From: Paraphoma chrysanthemicola
Lineage: Eukaryota > Ascomycota > Dothideomycetes > Pleosporales > Phaeosphaeriaceae
Direction of reading: 5' to 3'
Assembly (NCBI GenBank): GCA_020744225.1
Contig: JAGMWG010000011.1
Location: 930,001 to 994,000 of the forward strand
DNA length: 64,000 nucleotides
The notes below the pieces were generated by a model. That model was not told the origin of the DNA. It ran no database searches and worked only from the letters and a program-made list of their open reading frames with translations. A program made the translations under genes and the position numbers. Positions 24,102 to 35,008 of the stretch are shown here, piece by piece. Every line of letters begins with the position of its first letter. The first letter of the stretch is position 1.

Positions 24102-27100
24102 ATGTCTAATTCGTCGTCTTCTCTCGACGAGAACCACAAAGAGAAGGAGTTTGGACTCGTGGATCCTCAGGCTGCAGTACAGAAACCCGTGGACGCTGAA
24201 TCAGAAGACGACATAACTTACGAGGCCATCAAAACCGAAAAAGCTGGCGGCAAGGACGTGGAGGCAAATATCGAGACGCAAAGTACAAGAGGCACATTAT
24301 CGAGGCTGCAAAGTGGAACAAGTGCCTTCACAGATATTAGCGAGGATTCCGATGCAAAAAGCACTCTGCGACGAAGAAAATGGTATCGCACAAACCCGTT
24401 GAAATGGGGACCGATACCACCATTACCAAAGGAGCGTGAAGTCTGCCCAGAGTATGACGCCAGCCTGTTCAGCCGGCTCACTTGGCATTGGATGCAGCCT
24501 TTGATGAACGTTGGATACAAGAGGCCCCTTGAAAAGAACGACATTTGGTCGGTGAACCCAAACCGAAGCGCCGACTTTTTGGCGCAAAAGCTTGAGACCG
24601 CTTTCCAGAGGAGACGCGAGCAAGGGAAGAAGAGACCTCTGCTTGGAGCAATGTTTGACACTTTCAAATGGGAGTTCATAATAGGTGGTCTTTGCCAACT
24701 CAGCGCCTCCGTCATCCAATCGATCGCGCCTTTCGTGCTTCGCTACTTGATCAGCTTTGCCGTCAAAGCGTATGCTGCTCAGCGCTCCAATGCTCCCGCG
24801 CCCGACCTCGGAGAAGGATTCGGACTCGTTATTGCTATTACCTGCCTTCAAGCGCTGCAAAGCATAGCGACCAATCACTTCATGTATCGAGGAATGATGA
24901 TTGGTGGCGAAGCCCGAGGAGTTCTCATCGCGCTCATCTTCAATAAGGCAATGAAGCTATCGGGCCGAGCGAAAGCAGGTGGTAAAGCGCTACTCGCTGC
25001 GCCCCCATCAGACATCAAGCCAGGCAGTCCAGAAGAAGTGAAGTGGTACAAGAAGATGCTCGGAAAGAAGAAACAGAAAGATACACCAAAGGGATCTGCT
25101 GGTGTTGCTGGAGATGGAGAGGGCTGGGGCAATGGTCGAATCGTCAATTTGATGTCTACCGATACCTACCGTGTTGACCAGGCAAGCGGTTTCTTCCACA
25201 TGATCTGGACGGCTCCTATCGGTATCCTTGTCACTACTGCTTTGCTACTCGTCAACCTCACCTACAGCGCCCTTCCCGGACTTGGCCTCATTCTCATCGC
25301 TATGCCTCTGCTTGGACAAGCTGTGAAAGTTCTTTTCCGCCGAAGAGTGGCCATCAACAAGATCACAGATCAGCGTGTGAGCCTGACACAAGAGATTTTG
25401 CAGGGAGTTCGGTTCGTGAAGTACTTTGGCTGGGAGACGAGTTTCCTCGAGCGCATTCAGAATATCCGAAAGAAGGAGATTCATGCTATCCAGATTTTGC
25501 TGACCATTCGCAATGCTATCCTTGCCGTCGGAATGTCGATGCCTGTTTTCGCGTCCATGATTTCGTTCATCACATATTCGCAAGTAAACAGCAGTCTCGA
25601 CCCGGCGCCAATCTTCTCCTCGCTTGCGCTATTCAACTCGATGCGTATCCCGCTAAATTTCCTCCCACTCGTCATTGGCCAGGTCATCGACGCGAACGCC
25701 TCGATCAAGCGTATCCAGGAATTCCTCCTTGCAGAAGAGGCGGAAGAAAGCGCTACTTGGGACTACAATGCTAAGGATGCAGTGGTCATCAAGCATGCCG
25801 ACTTCACATGGGAGCGACATCCGACACAAGATAAGGAAGATGCTACATCTGGCCCAGGTGGACCTCCAGCAACAAAAGCAGCTATCAGGAAGGAGAAGAA
25901 GGAGAAGCGAGCCAGCGAACAATTGCAACAGGTTGAGAAAGGAACAACCCGACCAGCTTCGGACATTACAGCCGTTGAAGAGGAGAAACCCTTCGAGATC
26001 AAGGATGTCGATCTCACATTCGGTAGGAACGAATTGGTCGCAGTCATTGGTAGCGTTGGGTCTGGCAAGAGCTCTCTCCTTGCAGCGCTCGCTGGAGACA
26101 TGCGTCGGACAGCGGGTGATGTCGTAATGGGTGCCTCTCGAGCATTTTGCCCACAGTACGCTTGGATTCAGAACGCCACTGTACGCGAGAACATCATTTT
26201 CGGCAAAGACTTTGACCAGGCCTGGTATGATGAAGTGGTAGATGCTTGCGCGCTTCGCGCCGATCTCGACATGCTTCCCGCTGGCGACAAGACGGAGATT
26301 GGTGAACGTGGTATCACTGTGTCGGGTGGTCAGAAGCAACGGATGAACATTGCACGAGCCATCTACTTCAATGCGGACATCATTCTCATGGACGACCCGC
26401 TTAGCGCCGTCGACGCACATGTCGGTCGACACATCATGGACAACGCCATCTGCGGCCTTCTCAAAGACAAGTGTCGAATTCTTGCAACACATCAACTTCA
26501 CGTCCTGAGTCGGTGCGACAGGATCATTTGGGTCGAGGAAGGTCGTGTGCAGGCTGTCGATACGTTTGACCAGCTGATGTCGCACAATGAAGGCTTCCAA
26601 CAATTGATGAGTAGCACGAAGAAAGAAGAGGAGCATGAAGAGGAAGAGACTGCCGAAGAGGTTGCTGACGACGTCAAGGGAGCCAAAGATGCCAAGAAGA
26701 CTGCTAAACGACAAAAGAAGGCTGTGGCACTTATGCAGGTCGAGGACCGTGCCACAAAAAGTGTGTCCTGGGGCGTATGGATTGCATACATCAGAGCTGG
26801 CGGCGGTATATGGGTTGGTCCACTTGTGTTGATGTAAGTCGTCCAGCGTTGTCCTATTCATTTTTGCTAACCTCTACATAGACTACTTATCCTCTCCCAA
26901 GGCGCCAATATTGTCACCTCACTCTGGCTTTCTTACTGGACGTCCGACAAGTTCGGCTACAACGAGGGCGCATATATTGGCGCATACGCTGCATTCGGGT
27001 TTAGCCAGGCTCTATTCATGTTCCTGTTCTCCTGGGCTGTGGCCGTGTTCGGTACACGGGCTGGCAAGACTATGCTTCACCGAGCAATCACGCGTGTGCT

Positions 27101-28691
27101 TCGCGCACCAATGTCCTTCTTCGATACGACGCCGCTTGGCCGCATTACGAATCGCTTCAGCAAGGACATTGATGTCTTGGACAATACGATCACGGACTCT
27201 ATGCGCATGTACTTTATAACGCTGGCCATGATTATCTCGTAAGTCGGTTGATAGTTCTCACATGCGAAGCTTGTCGTACCTTCTCCACGAATTGACGCTA
27301 ACCACCACGCAGGGTGTTCATCCTCATCGTGTCCTACTATTACTACTACGCCATCGCTCTTGGGCCATTGTTGCTCATCTTCTTCTTCTCGGCTGCGTAC
27401 TACCGATCATCCGCACGTGAAGTCAAGCGACACGAGGCAGTCCTTCGCAGTACAGTCTTCGCCCGCTTCGGCGAGGCTGTCATGGGCACCGCAACCATTC
27501 GCGCATATGGTCTACAAGATCAATTCTCGCGCTCAGTCCGAGACGCCGTCGACGATATGAACTCTGCATACTACCTGACGTTCGCCAACCAGCGCTGGCT
27601 CAGCGTCCGGCTGGATGTTGTCGGCATTCTACTTGTCTTTACGACTGGTGTTCTTGTCGTCACAAGTCGCTTCTCCGTCAATCCCAGTATCGCCGGCTTG
27701 GTGCTGTCGTACATCCTTACCATCGTCCAGATGATTCAGTTTACCGTCCGTCAGCTGGCTGAAGTCGAGAATAACATGAACTCAACGGAACGCATTCACC
27801 ACTACGGCACCGAACTCGAAGAAGAGGCACCATTACACATGGGCGAAGTTCGACCCACATGGCCCGAGCATGGCGAAATCGTCTTCAACAACGTGCAAAT
27901 GCGATACCGCGAAGGCCTCCCGCTCGTCCTTAAAGGATTAGACATGCACGTCCGCGCCGGCGAGCGTATCGGCGTCGTCGGCCGCACAGGTGCTGGCAAG
28001 TCGTCGATCATGAGCGCGCTGTTCCGTCTGCAAGAGCTGTCAGGGGGTTCTATCGTCATTGATGGCGTGGATATTGGCAAGATTGGTCTCCATGACTTGA
28101 GGTCCAAGCTGGCCATTATTCCCCAGGACCCGACGCTGTTCAAGGGTACTATTCGGTCGAATCTGGATCCTTTCCATGAGCATTCTGACTTGGAGCTGTG
28201 GGCTTCGTTGAGGCAGGCTAATTTGGTGTCGAATGACTCGACGATGGAGGATGCTGGTGGGAGGATCCACCTGGATTCACAAGTGGATGAGGAAGGGTTA
28301 AACTTTAGCCTTGTCCGTATAAACCTGCATACCATACAGAGAGAAAGATTGCTGACTATGTGCACAGGGGCAGAGGCAATTACTTGCTCTGAGCAGAGCT
28401 CTTGTTCGTGGCTCTCAGATCATCGTCTGCGACGAAGCAACAAGCAGTGTCGACTTCGAGACGGACGCACTTGTTCAAACATCCATGAAGAACGGATTCA
28501 AGGGTAAGACGCTGCTCTGCATCGCACACAGACTGAAGACGATTATCGATTACGACCGTATCTGCGTCATGGATGCAGGACAAATCGCAGAATTGGATAC
28601 ACCGGCAAATCTCTACGAGCAGGGTGGAATATTCAGGAGCATGTGCGAGCGTAGTGGGATTCGGCGCGAGGACTTCTTTGGGGAGCAGTAG
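24102..28691 (+). CDS. ABC transporter, ABCC/MRP type (Yor1-like)
   Basis: Full-size ABCC exporter of the Yor1 group, plasma membrane pumps for oligomycin and other organic anions in yeast. Four exons (introns 26834-26881, 27239-27312, 28313-28367) give 1470 aa. A charged N-terminal tail leads to WYRTNPLKWGPIPPLPKERE and FSRLTWHWMQPLMNVGYKRPLEKNDIW, typical of Yor1-like fungal proteins. TMD1 lies at about 190-560. NBD1 has Walker A GSVGSGKSS near 648, signature VSGGQKQR near 740 and Walker B DIILMDDPLSAVD with Asp in place of the catalytic Glu, as usual in ABCC. TMD2 begins near 910. NBD2 has GRTGAGKSS near 1252, a divergent LNFSLGQRQ signature created by splicing intron 3, and CDEATSSVD with Glu. 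It lacks the extra N-terminal TMD0 of long MRPs. Substrate unknown. Confidence 0.93.
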
Positions 28692-30165
28692 AGTGGCTCC
28701 GTGTTGGTTAGATGGCCGTTTTGGCGGCTACCGGCCCAATGGGTCAAGATAAACGACGTGTGATTGATGGGACATCACACAGGTGCATGGTCAGGCGTTT
28801 GTAGCGGCATGTGGGATGCGCATTTCTAGCGTGGGTTGCGCACTCAACTGTCCGCATGTTCTTTCGGGATTGTCTAGCGATGTTTGCATGTTGCATCTGG
28901 AGCGCTTAGTAGGCGTTGCTTGGGCGTTGACCTTATCTTGCACGGCACACGGTGTTGCAGTATCAAATGCCAAAAGCGTTGATGTTCCAGACACCCGGCA
29001 GAGACCCGGCAGGTGCCGTGTTTTCGCCTCTAGCTGTGAAGCCGAATCAGCAAAGTGCGGGGAGACCGAACGACAGCGAGCGCATCGTGACGACGCAGAC
29101 AGACGTCTGGAAGTCTCTGGCTGCGGCTGCGAACGTCCAGCCCAGAAGAGCAGGTCTGTCGGCTGCACGACAGACAAGCTCGCGCCCCAAGGCGAGCTCG
29201 GCCAGCCGCTCCGCGTGGCCAACGAGTCTTCTCGCGGCCCAAGCAAATGCTGCCATGCACGCTTTAGCCGCGACGGGACTGGCGCTGTTGAGCCAAGATC
29301 TTCCCGGCCCCAGTGGTGCAAAGCTGAGCCTGGGCCAGATCCTGTTTGGTGCGCGCTTTGTTCAATCGTCAGGGGCGCTGGAAGAGAGAAGCCATGACGG
29401 CCTGCACTGCAGCGCGGCCGTGCTCAGTCAGGATGAGTGTGCGCGCACGACGGCAGACAGAGACGACGGTGAAGCGCAGCGTGTGTGCAGCGCCGTCATA
29501 TGGCATGAGTTTGATGAGAGGGCGAGCACAGTGCGACATTATCCTCAGGGCAGCGATACTTTGGCGGGCAGGCTGTCGAATGAGGGCTGTGGCGCGAGCG
29601 CGCTGCAGGGAACAAGGCCCCAACAAGCTAGCGGCTCCGATCATCATCCAGGCGTGGAATCACCATTTCACAGTGCACACAGACCTCCAAGCCAGCGTGC
29701 ACCAAGCCCTAGGGTGCGCTCATATTCCACGCTTCCTCCCACCCGCGCCGCTCCTTTGGCAGATATCAGCTCCTCCAGTGCAGCCTCGACCCTCTCTTGT
29801 TCTGCCCCGCAGCAATTGTAGCTGACGCACGCCGGCCGACCAGCTACTTCCCACCACCACTGCTCCTTCCTCGCCCGCAATTGCACCGCGTGTCGCTCCT
29901 TCCCTATCGTCCCTCCTCAGCCTGTTCCAGCACAGCAACGACCATCAACACCAACCATCACCTGAGCCTCATCTCATGCCCTGCCTGCCGTGATCCCAGC
30001 TCGACTTTTTCCTAGTCGCACCACGTCCGCCTGTGCAGCATCCACTGCATCTGCAGCAACCCGCGCAGAAAGGGTCCTCTGACGCCCACGCCCGTTGCGG
30101 CCAAGGACACCTCCACGCTTCAAACACAATCCCTCCCCGCGTGAAACGCGCCCCGCTACGTCACA
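28692..30165. other. GC-rich intergenic region and leader
   Basis: About 1.5 kb. Several long overlapping frames on both strands (up to 289 codons at 28952-29821) reflect high GC rather than a gene; none shows conserved motifs. From about 29750 the plus strand becomes pyrimidine-rich with CCTC/CCAC runs to the next ATG, consistent with a long 5' leader of the 192-aa gene. Confidence 0.4.
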
Positions 30166-30744
30166 ATGGCAGCAAACGAGAAACAGCAGCCCGTCACCTT
30201 TGGCGTCACCATTGAGAGACCGGAGAGCCCCGTCAAGCCGCAACCAGCACTCCGCTCACCACCCTCGACAGAGTCAACAATGTCATCGACCTCAGCAGAG
30301 CTGGCTAAGAAGGAGCTGGCCGTCGACCCGACGAACCCCTACTCGGCTTTCTACAAGCACCCTGAGGCACGCCGCTCCATGGATGCCACCAGTGCGCCCC
30401 AAAGCAAGACGCACCTCGGTGTCGTCGAGCGCGACCTCGAAGTCGGCATGCCCCTCTCCGCCGCCACCACACAGCAGCCCAAGTCGTCGGTCGACGGCCG
30501 TGTCAAGGAGTGCACCATGTGGCCGTCACGACAGGCTGTCATGGACCAGCGGAAGACATACAAGCGCACGCGCGGCTGCAATCTGTTCAAGAACTTGACC
30601 AGCAAGCAGAGGCTGTGGGCTAAGATCATCATCGCTCTCCTCGTCGTCGCGGCCGCCGTCGGTCTCGGCGTGGGCATCTCGCGCGCTGTTGGCGGAGGTG
30701 TATGGGCTGGTCAGGGCAAGAGCAAGGAGATTCCACACAACTGA
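30166..30744 (+). CDS. Uncharacterised single-pass membrane protein, 192 aa
   Basis: I do not recognise a named family. Intronless coding region of 192 aa. Residues 1-50 are Pro/Ser/Thr-rich. A more ordered motif follows, VDPTNPYSAFYKHPEARRS (about 53-71). A basic stretch DQRKTYKRTRGCNLF (127-141) precedes one strong transmembrane helix at about 153-174 (IIIALLVVAAAVGLGVGISRAV), leaving a short tail of 18 residues. With the helix so near the C-terminus and no signal peptide, a type II or tail-anchored arrangement with a cytosolic N-terminus is the likely topology (inference). Good fungal codon composition and a clean ATG context (ACAATGG) support it as real. A spliced intron is predicted just after the stop. 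Confidence 0.65.
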   Translation: MAANEKQQPVTFGVTIERPESPVKPQPALRSPPSTESTMSSTSAELAKKELAVDPTNPYSAFYKHPEARRSMDATSAPQSKTHLGVVERDLEVGMPLSAATTQQPKSSVDGRVKECTMWPSRQAVMDQRKTYKRTRGCNLFKNLTSKQRLWAKIIIALLVVAAAVGLGVGISRAVGGGVWAGQGKSKEIPHN

Positions 30745-30764
30745 GCCTTCCATGGCAACGCGGC

Positions 30765-30815
30765 AGTAAGTTGACCCATGCTTCATTCCATATCCACCAA
30801 CACTAACATGCTCAG
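30765..30815 (+). other. Probable 3' UTR intron of the 192-aa gene
   Basis: A 51-bp segment with GTAAGT donor at 30765, a CACTAACA branch-like site and CTCAG acceptor ending at 30815, starting 20 bp after the stop codon at 30742-30744. All three signals are close to fungal consensus. Confidence 0.55.
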
Positions 30816-32947
30816 GCACACTACAACACCGCCATCCGCGCACCCGTCACGACTTTGCATAATTTCTTTACAGATTCATTTTTCGATATCCCCTTCCAGC
30901 TGTCTGTGTATTGTTTTTGATCATGTAGATATCATTCGACTGTTTCTTCCGTGTCTGTGTCATCTTCACCACGGGCTCTTCTTGTTCTGTTGGACACATG
31001 ACTTGGGTATTGGCACGGCGTTCCTGGGAACGAGGCATGATTCGCCTCTGTCACAAGTACATGCATGGCGCGATGGAGTGTAATGGTTCATACAGCTTTC
31101 GCGTAGAGAAGGGCATAGTGCTACGGCGGGCATTTGGTGCGCACATACCGTCACACAATCGAGCATTCCTCTGCAATCCAGAGGGCACACTTCAACCACT
31201 TTCGCATATTTGCCAGAACCTGCTTGTTGAACACCATGTCCCTGATTTATCCCCATCCTCGCCAGGTACAGGTATTGACGCCACGATCAGATCCAATCCA
31301 GCAATCTCCGTTCCTGCATAATTGGCCGAAAGTCTCCATCTGCATGAAGCATCGCACCACCACCCCAGCCAAACTCAACCGTAGCCGAAAACGAACCCGA
31401 CAAAGCCTGTACGATGCGATCAAATCGGCGTAATCGTATCCAACCCTGTACGAACTTTACGTCGTTAAACGAGCACAGAGCATGCGCTCAGGAGAAACTG
31501 GGACTGCGAGTCGTGCGCGCATATTCCAGGGTGGCTAACTTTGCGAGCTGTGAGATTATTGCCAAGACGCTTGTTCCTTTTGGGCAAACTGGACTGGGGG
31601 CATGCGTGTCAGCGGGAGATCGACTTGCAAGTGCTTACTTTTTCACGTTGAATCTAGTGGTTTGACAGATGGGGAATTTGATATGCTGTGATGGGGTAGG
31701 GGCCAGTGCATGTGGCAGATCTGACAATGAAGAGTGGTTAGTATTTACGGTAGCAAGGCTGGGTTGCGCACGTATTTTGTGTGTGTGAGAGGAATAGGTA
31801 GGGACATGTAGGAGCGCGGAGCGAACGGCCTTGACGTGTTCAAGAAACGTTGGGAAATGTTTATTATGCTTTTTTTTGTGGGAGAAGCCAGTTAGCTTGA
31901 TGAATCTTTTATTAGTAAAGTCAGTCCTCCTTCCTCCTTCGTGCAATCGACTGAATAAACTTCACCCCGAGCAAGGTAAAGCAAACGTGGAGCAAGCCAT
32001 TACAAGCTGAGTCGTGGTCTGGTTAAGTTTAAGGAAAGGACTACAAGAGGCTCATAGAAATCGGAACGAGGTTCGTTGCTAATGTTGCCAAGTGAGAAAG
32101 CTCAGCGGGGATATTCGTGAGCGAGTTTAAGCGTTGCTTGGCTACATTTTGTCAAGGCCGGCTGGGCTACGTCTTGGTAGTGAGCGGTGACGTGGGCGTG
32201 CTACGTACCATTAGAATAGCTTCCTTTTGCCTTGTTTACGTCAAGCCAAAAAAAAAGGTGCAGACCCATTTACAGGAAGCGTGTGTGAAGTCGTCAGGAG
32301 AAGCACTTATCCACGACAAGCTTGAATGGGTGCCAATTAATTTTACCAGGAAGAAACATGATAACAAAGTAGGTCAGAGTCCTAGAGTATTTACTAGAAT
32401 TTGCTCACCAAGTCTTTCTGTCCTGGATTGCTCCATTTCTCGTCGCCCAAGCGTGTATGAAGCCTTGTAAGCATCCCATGCGGCAGTAAAGCAGGCAAAC
32501 CAGTCAACCTTGGTCACCTCGTAATCTCAAACGTTCATTTTCCCCGCACATTATACCAATGAAAGGTCGACGGCGTGTGTTGGCAAAGCTGCATTCGAGA
32601 GTTTCAGCCTTGCGGGTGCCTAGCGCCCTGTATACCTAACGTCAGCTGAAGGACTGTACATGTAGGACGCGACATGCGCATGTCCTAACCCTCATACTGT
32701 TCTCATTAGCTATCCTAAACTCTTTTCAGCGAATCATATCGTACTTGTAGGTCAAAAAGCATGGTTTTGTACACGTTCAGCTGCAAGCACAGCCCCAAGG
32801 ACAATTGCCTTGGCGCTCATGCACGTGAACACGACATGCGAAAGCATCAAGTCCGCTCGATGTACTTCAAAACAACGCAATGAGGCTCTTTGGACGGCGA
32901 GCATATAAGCTCGGTAAGTCAAGTCGTCAATACCTGTCCCAGACGTC
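30816..32947. other. Gene-poor region
   Basis: About 2.1 kb with no supportable gene. Frames up to 117 codons exist but lack motifs or convincing composition. A 9-A run occurs near 32250. The 3' UTR of the 192-aa gene and the promoter of the 408-aa gene must lie here. Confidence 0.35.
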
Positions 32948-34285
32948 ATGAGTTGCAATTTCTCCAGTAGTTATGAAATTGGGTTTGGATTGACTTACGC
33001 TGCATTTGAGACTCTCATCGAAGTATGTCCAGCGACATACATCAGGTACATTTCCTCCCGCTCCACTCCAGTCCTTACGTGCTGGTCACTAAGCAACAGT
33101 CACAGACCCGACCCCGGCGGCGCGATGATGCCTTGGTTCCTCAGTCTTGTGCTTCTCCTTTTCCACCTTCCAGCCTGCATTATTCGCGCTGTGAGATGGG
33201 AATCAGCACAGTACCTGGCGCTGGGCCTTGCAATGCTCGGCATCGCGCTCACCGTACAGGCGTATGTCAGTACGGGATTGAAAGCTGAAGAGGTCCTGGT
33301 CTGGATGCCGCTTACACTGGTCCTTGATGTTGGCGCGATGCTGCAGATGGTTATGCTTATTTTAGAGAAGCATGATGAGCGAGCTTTGAAAGAGGAGGTG
33401 CGGCCAGTAAGGCCCAGAAGGGGTGTGCAAGTGTTGTGGGATGCCGTCAGAGAGAGTGTGGGCAGACTAAGGGGAAGGATGGTCGGGAGACGCGAGGATG
33501 GAAACGGGAGAGAAGACAATGGTTGGTGTTTAGGTTTTCCTGCGTTGCTTTGAGACGCGAATCTGACATCTCGTGCAGCTCCACAAATGCAACAAGTCGA
33601 CCACGCCCTTTTGGGACCGGCGCAGCCTGATCACCCGAACGCCATTGAGGAGGCCCACAGACTCCACCCAGACGCACTTCGTTATGCAATCGTCGCTCTT
33701 GTAGCATTCATCTTCCTCATATTGCTCCTAGTTCTGCAGCTTTACGGACTGTATGCCGCCGTGATCGGTCGTCGCCAAAAGGATCTGCGTGTAAACTGGT
33801 GCTCGCCCGCATTTCGCGACTTTGCCATCGCCGTCACCACCGGCGACTGTAAGAAGTACCAGATTATCGAAAGTAGCAGTAACGGCATCGGCTGTATCTC
33901 GTTACCAGGCGACCAGCAGCGCGACTGGCTCCTTGGAACCATCATCGCTCTGTCCATCGCCCTAGTGTGCCAGGTCTTCGACACAGCACTCATGTTACTG
34001 ACCGACAGCAGCACCAAATGGCGCGCGGTCAAGGTCCAGCGTCCCTGGCTGACCATGTTCGGTGGTGTCATAATGCTAGTCGTCCTTGTTGTCTTTGGCG
34101 TTTTCAATGCAAAGGACTTACCCAAGGGCGTGACGGAGACGGTGTGGATCTATCGAAAGGAGGCTTCGAGAGTGATGGGCAGGGTATGTCGCGGCAAGCT
34201 GAACCCTCCGGGACTACGAGGAAATATGATTGGATATATGGACGGTTTATTCGAGAGCTGGGGTCGTGTGTACCATGGGAATTGA
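32948..34285 (+). CDS. Uncharacterised multi-pass membrane protein, 408 aa
   Basis: Function unknown. Three exons (introns 33046-33099 and 33522-33578) give 408 aa. About six transmembrane helices can be seen: MMPWFLSLVLLLFHLPACII, LALGLAMLGIALTVQAYV, VWMPLTLVLDVGAMLQMVML, then after a charged loop, YAIVALVAFIFLILLLVLQL, LLGTIIALSIALVCQVFDTA and LTMFGGVIMLVVLVVFGVF. The loop after helix 3 is Arg-rich and probably cytosolic. The segment between helices 4 and 5 has three cysteines (CSPAF, GDCKK, GCISL) and may be an outward loop. The first intron is 54 bp, in frame and stop-free, so its retention would add 18 residues; splicing is preferred because donor GTACAT and acceptor CAACAG are good. Start codon chosen as the first ATG of the frame; it is the weakest part of the model. 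Confidence 0.7.
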
Positions 34286-34632
34286 GAAGGAGAGACGATG
34301 TCTCTTCCTCTCGAACCTGCTTTGACAAGAAAACATGAAGAGCCGGCCTACTTATGATCCAGTGACCAATCCAATTGCGGAGCACTCTTTTCATCTCGTG
34401 AACAAGACGTTGATCCATATGAAATCGAAATCGCATGAATCCCCAGTCAGTAGTGTTTAGGCTGGACGCCACATATCGATCGGCCCAGAAGTTTTGGTGT
34501 CGACTCGAGAATCATATAGAGTGCATGGAATCCCGTTATGATGCAGCATGGGCGCCGAAGCATGTCGGTCGTCCAGTATACTTGTAGGTGGCACATCCTA
34601 GTCCCAATGTGCACTGCTTCTCATGTTGGATA

Positions 34633-34925
34633 TCATGACCAGCTGAGTTGGCAGTCTGGCGCACGGTAGATGTCTTCGAATTGAAACCCAGAGCTTCCAC
34701 TTCTCATCCATCCGTAGCCATTATTGATGGTATAGCCGCTATTGGTCACCATGGGGCCATGGGCACTGGTATACAGGACACCGGGAACGTTGTCTCCCAA
34801 GGCTTGTGTTTCTGCTGGTAAATCTTTCCTTAGGTCGTAGCCTTGGGTGTGTAGTCAGGTCTCACTCCAGTTAGACATTTCACATACTCACTCTTCAGTC
34901 GGTCACCAGCGTACGTGCCACGTGA
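34633..34925 (-). pseudogene. Possible two-exon gene relic or unannotated small gene
   Basis: Reading the minus strand, codons 34829 down to 34633 are open and end in TGA. They have protein-like composition, including GVLYTSAHGPMVTNSGYTI and GYGWMRSGSSGFQFEDIYRA. Immediately upstream is a consensus-like intron (GTGAGT donor, CTAAC branch, CCAAG acceptor), and before it an in-phase stretch reading GTYAGDRLK back to a stop. No ATG begins the frame. It may be the 3' part of a decayed gene, or a real small gene whose first exon I failed to locate. I do not recognise the protein. Confidence 0.3.
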
Positions 34926-34961
34926 GCGCGCGAAGTGGCGGCGGGACTGCTACATCGGGAA

Positions 34962-35008
34962 GTTCGCGAGCCAGTGTTTGGTGAACCGTCGGTGTTGCGC
35001 TCGCGAAC
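34962..35008. repeat. 10-bp perfect inverted repeat
   Basis: Arms GTTCGCGAGC (34962-34971) and GCTCGCGAAC (34999-35008) separated by 27 bp. Each arm contains the palindrome TCGCGA. A CACGTG hexamer lies 38 bp away at 34919-34924. Could be a paired transcription-factor site or an RNA stem; no further support. Confidence 0.5.

Noticed and set aside
28783..29821. Long overlapping reading frames on both strands (up to 289 codons)
   Set aside because: High GC lowers stop frequency; the translations are compositionally odd, lack motifs, and several frames overlap with equal length. No splice or start context favours one.
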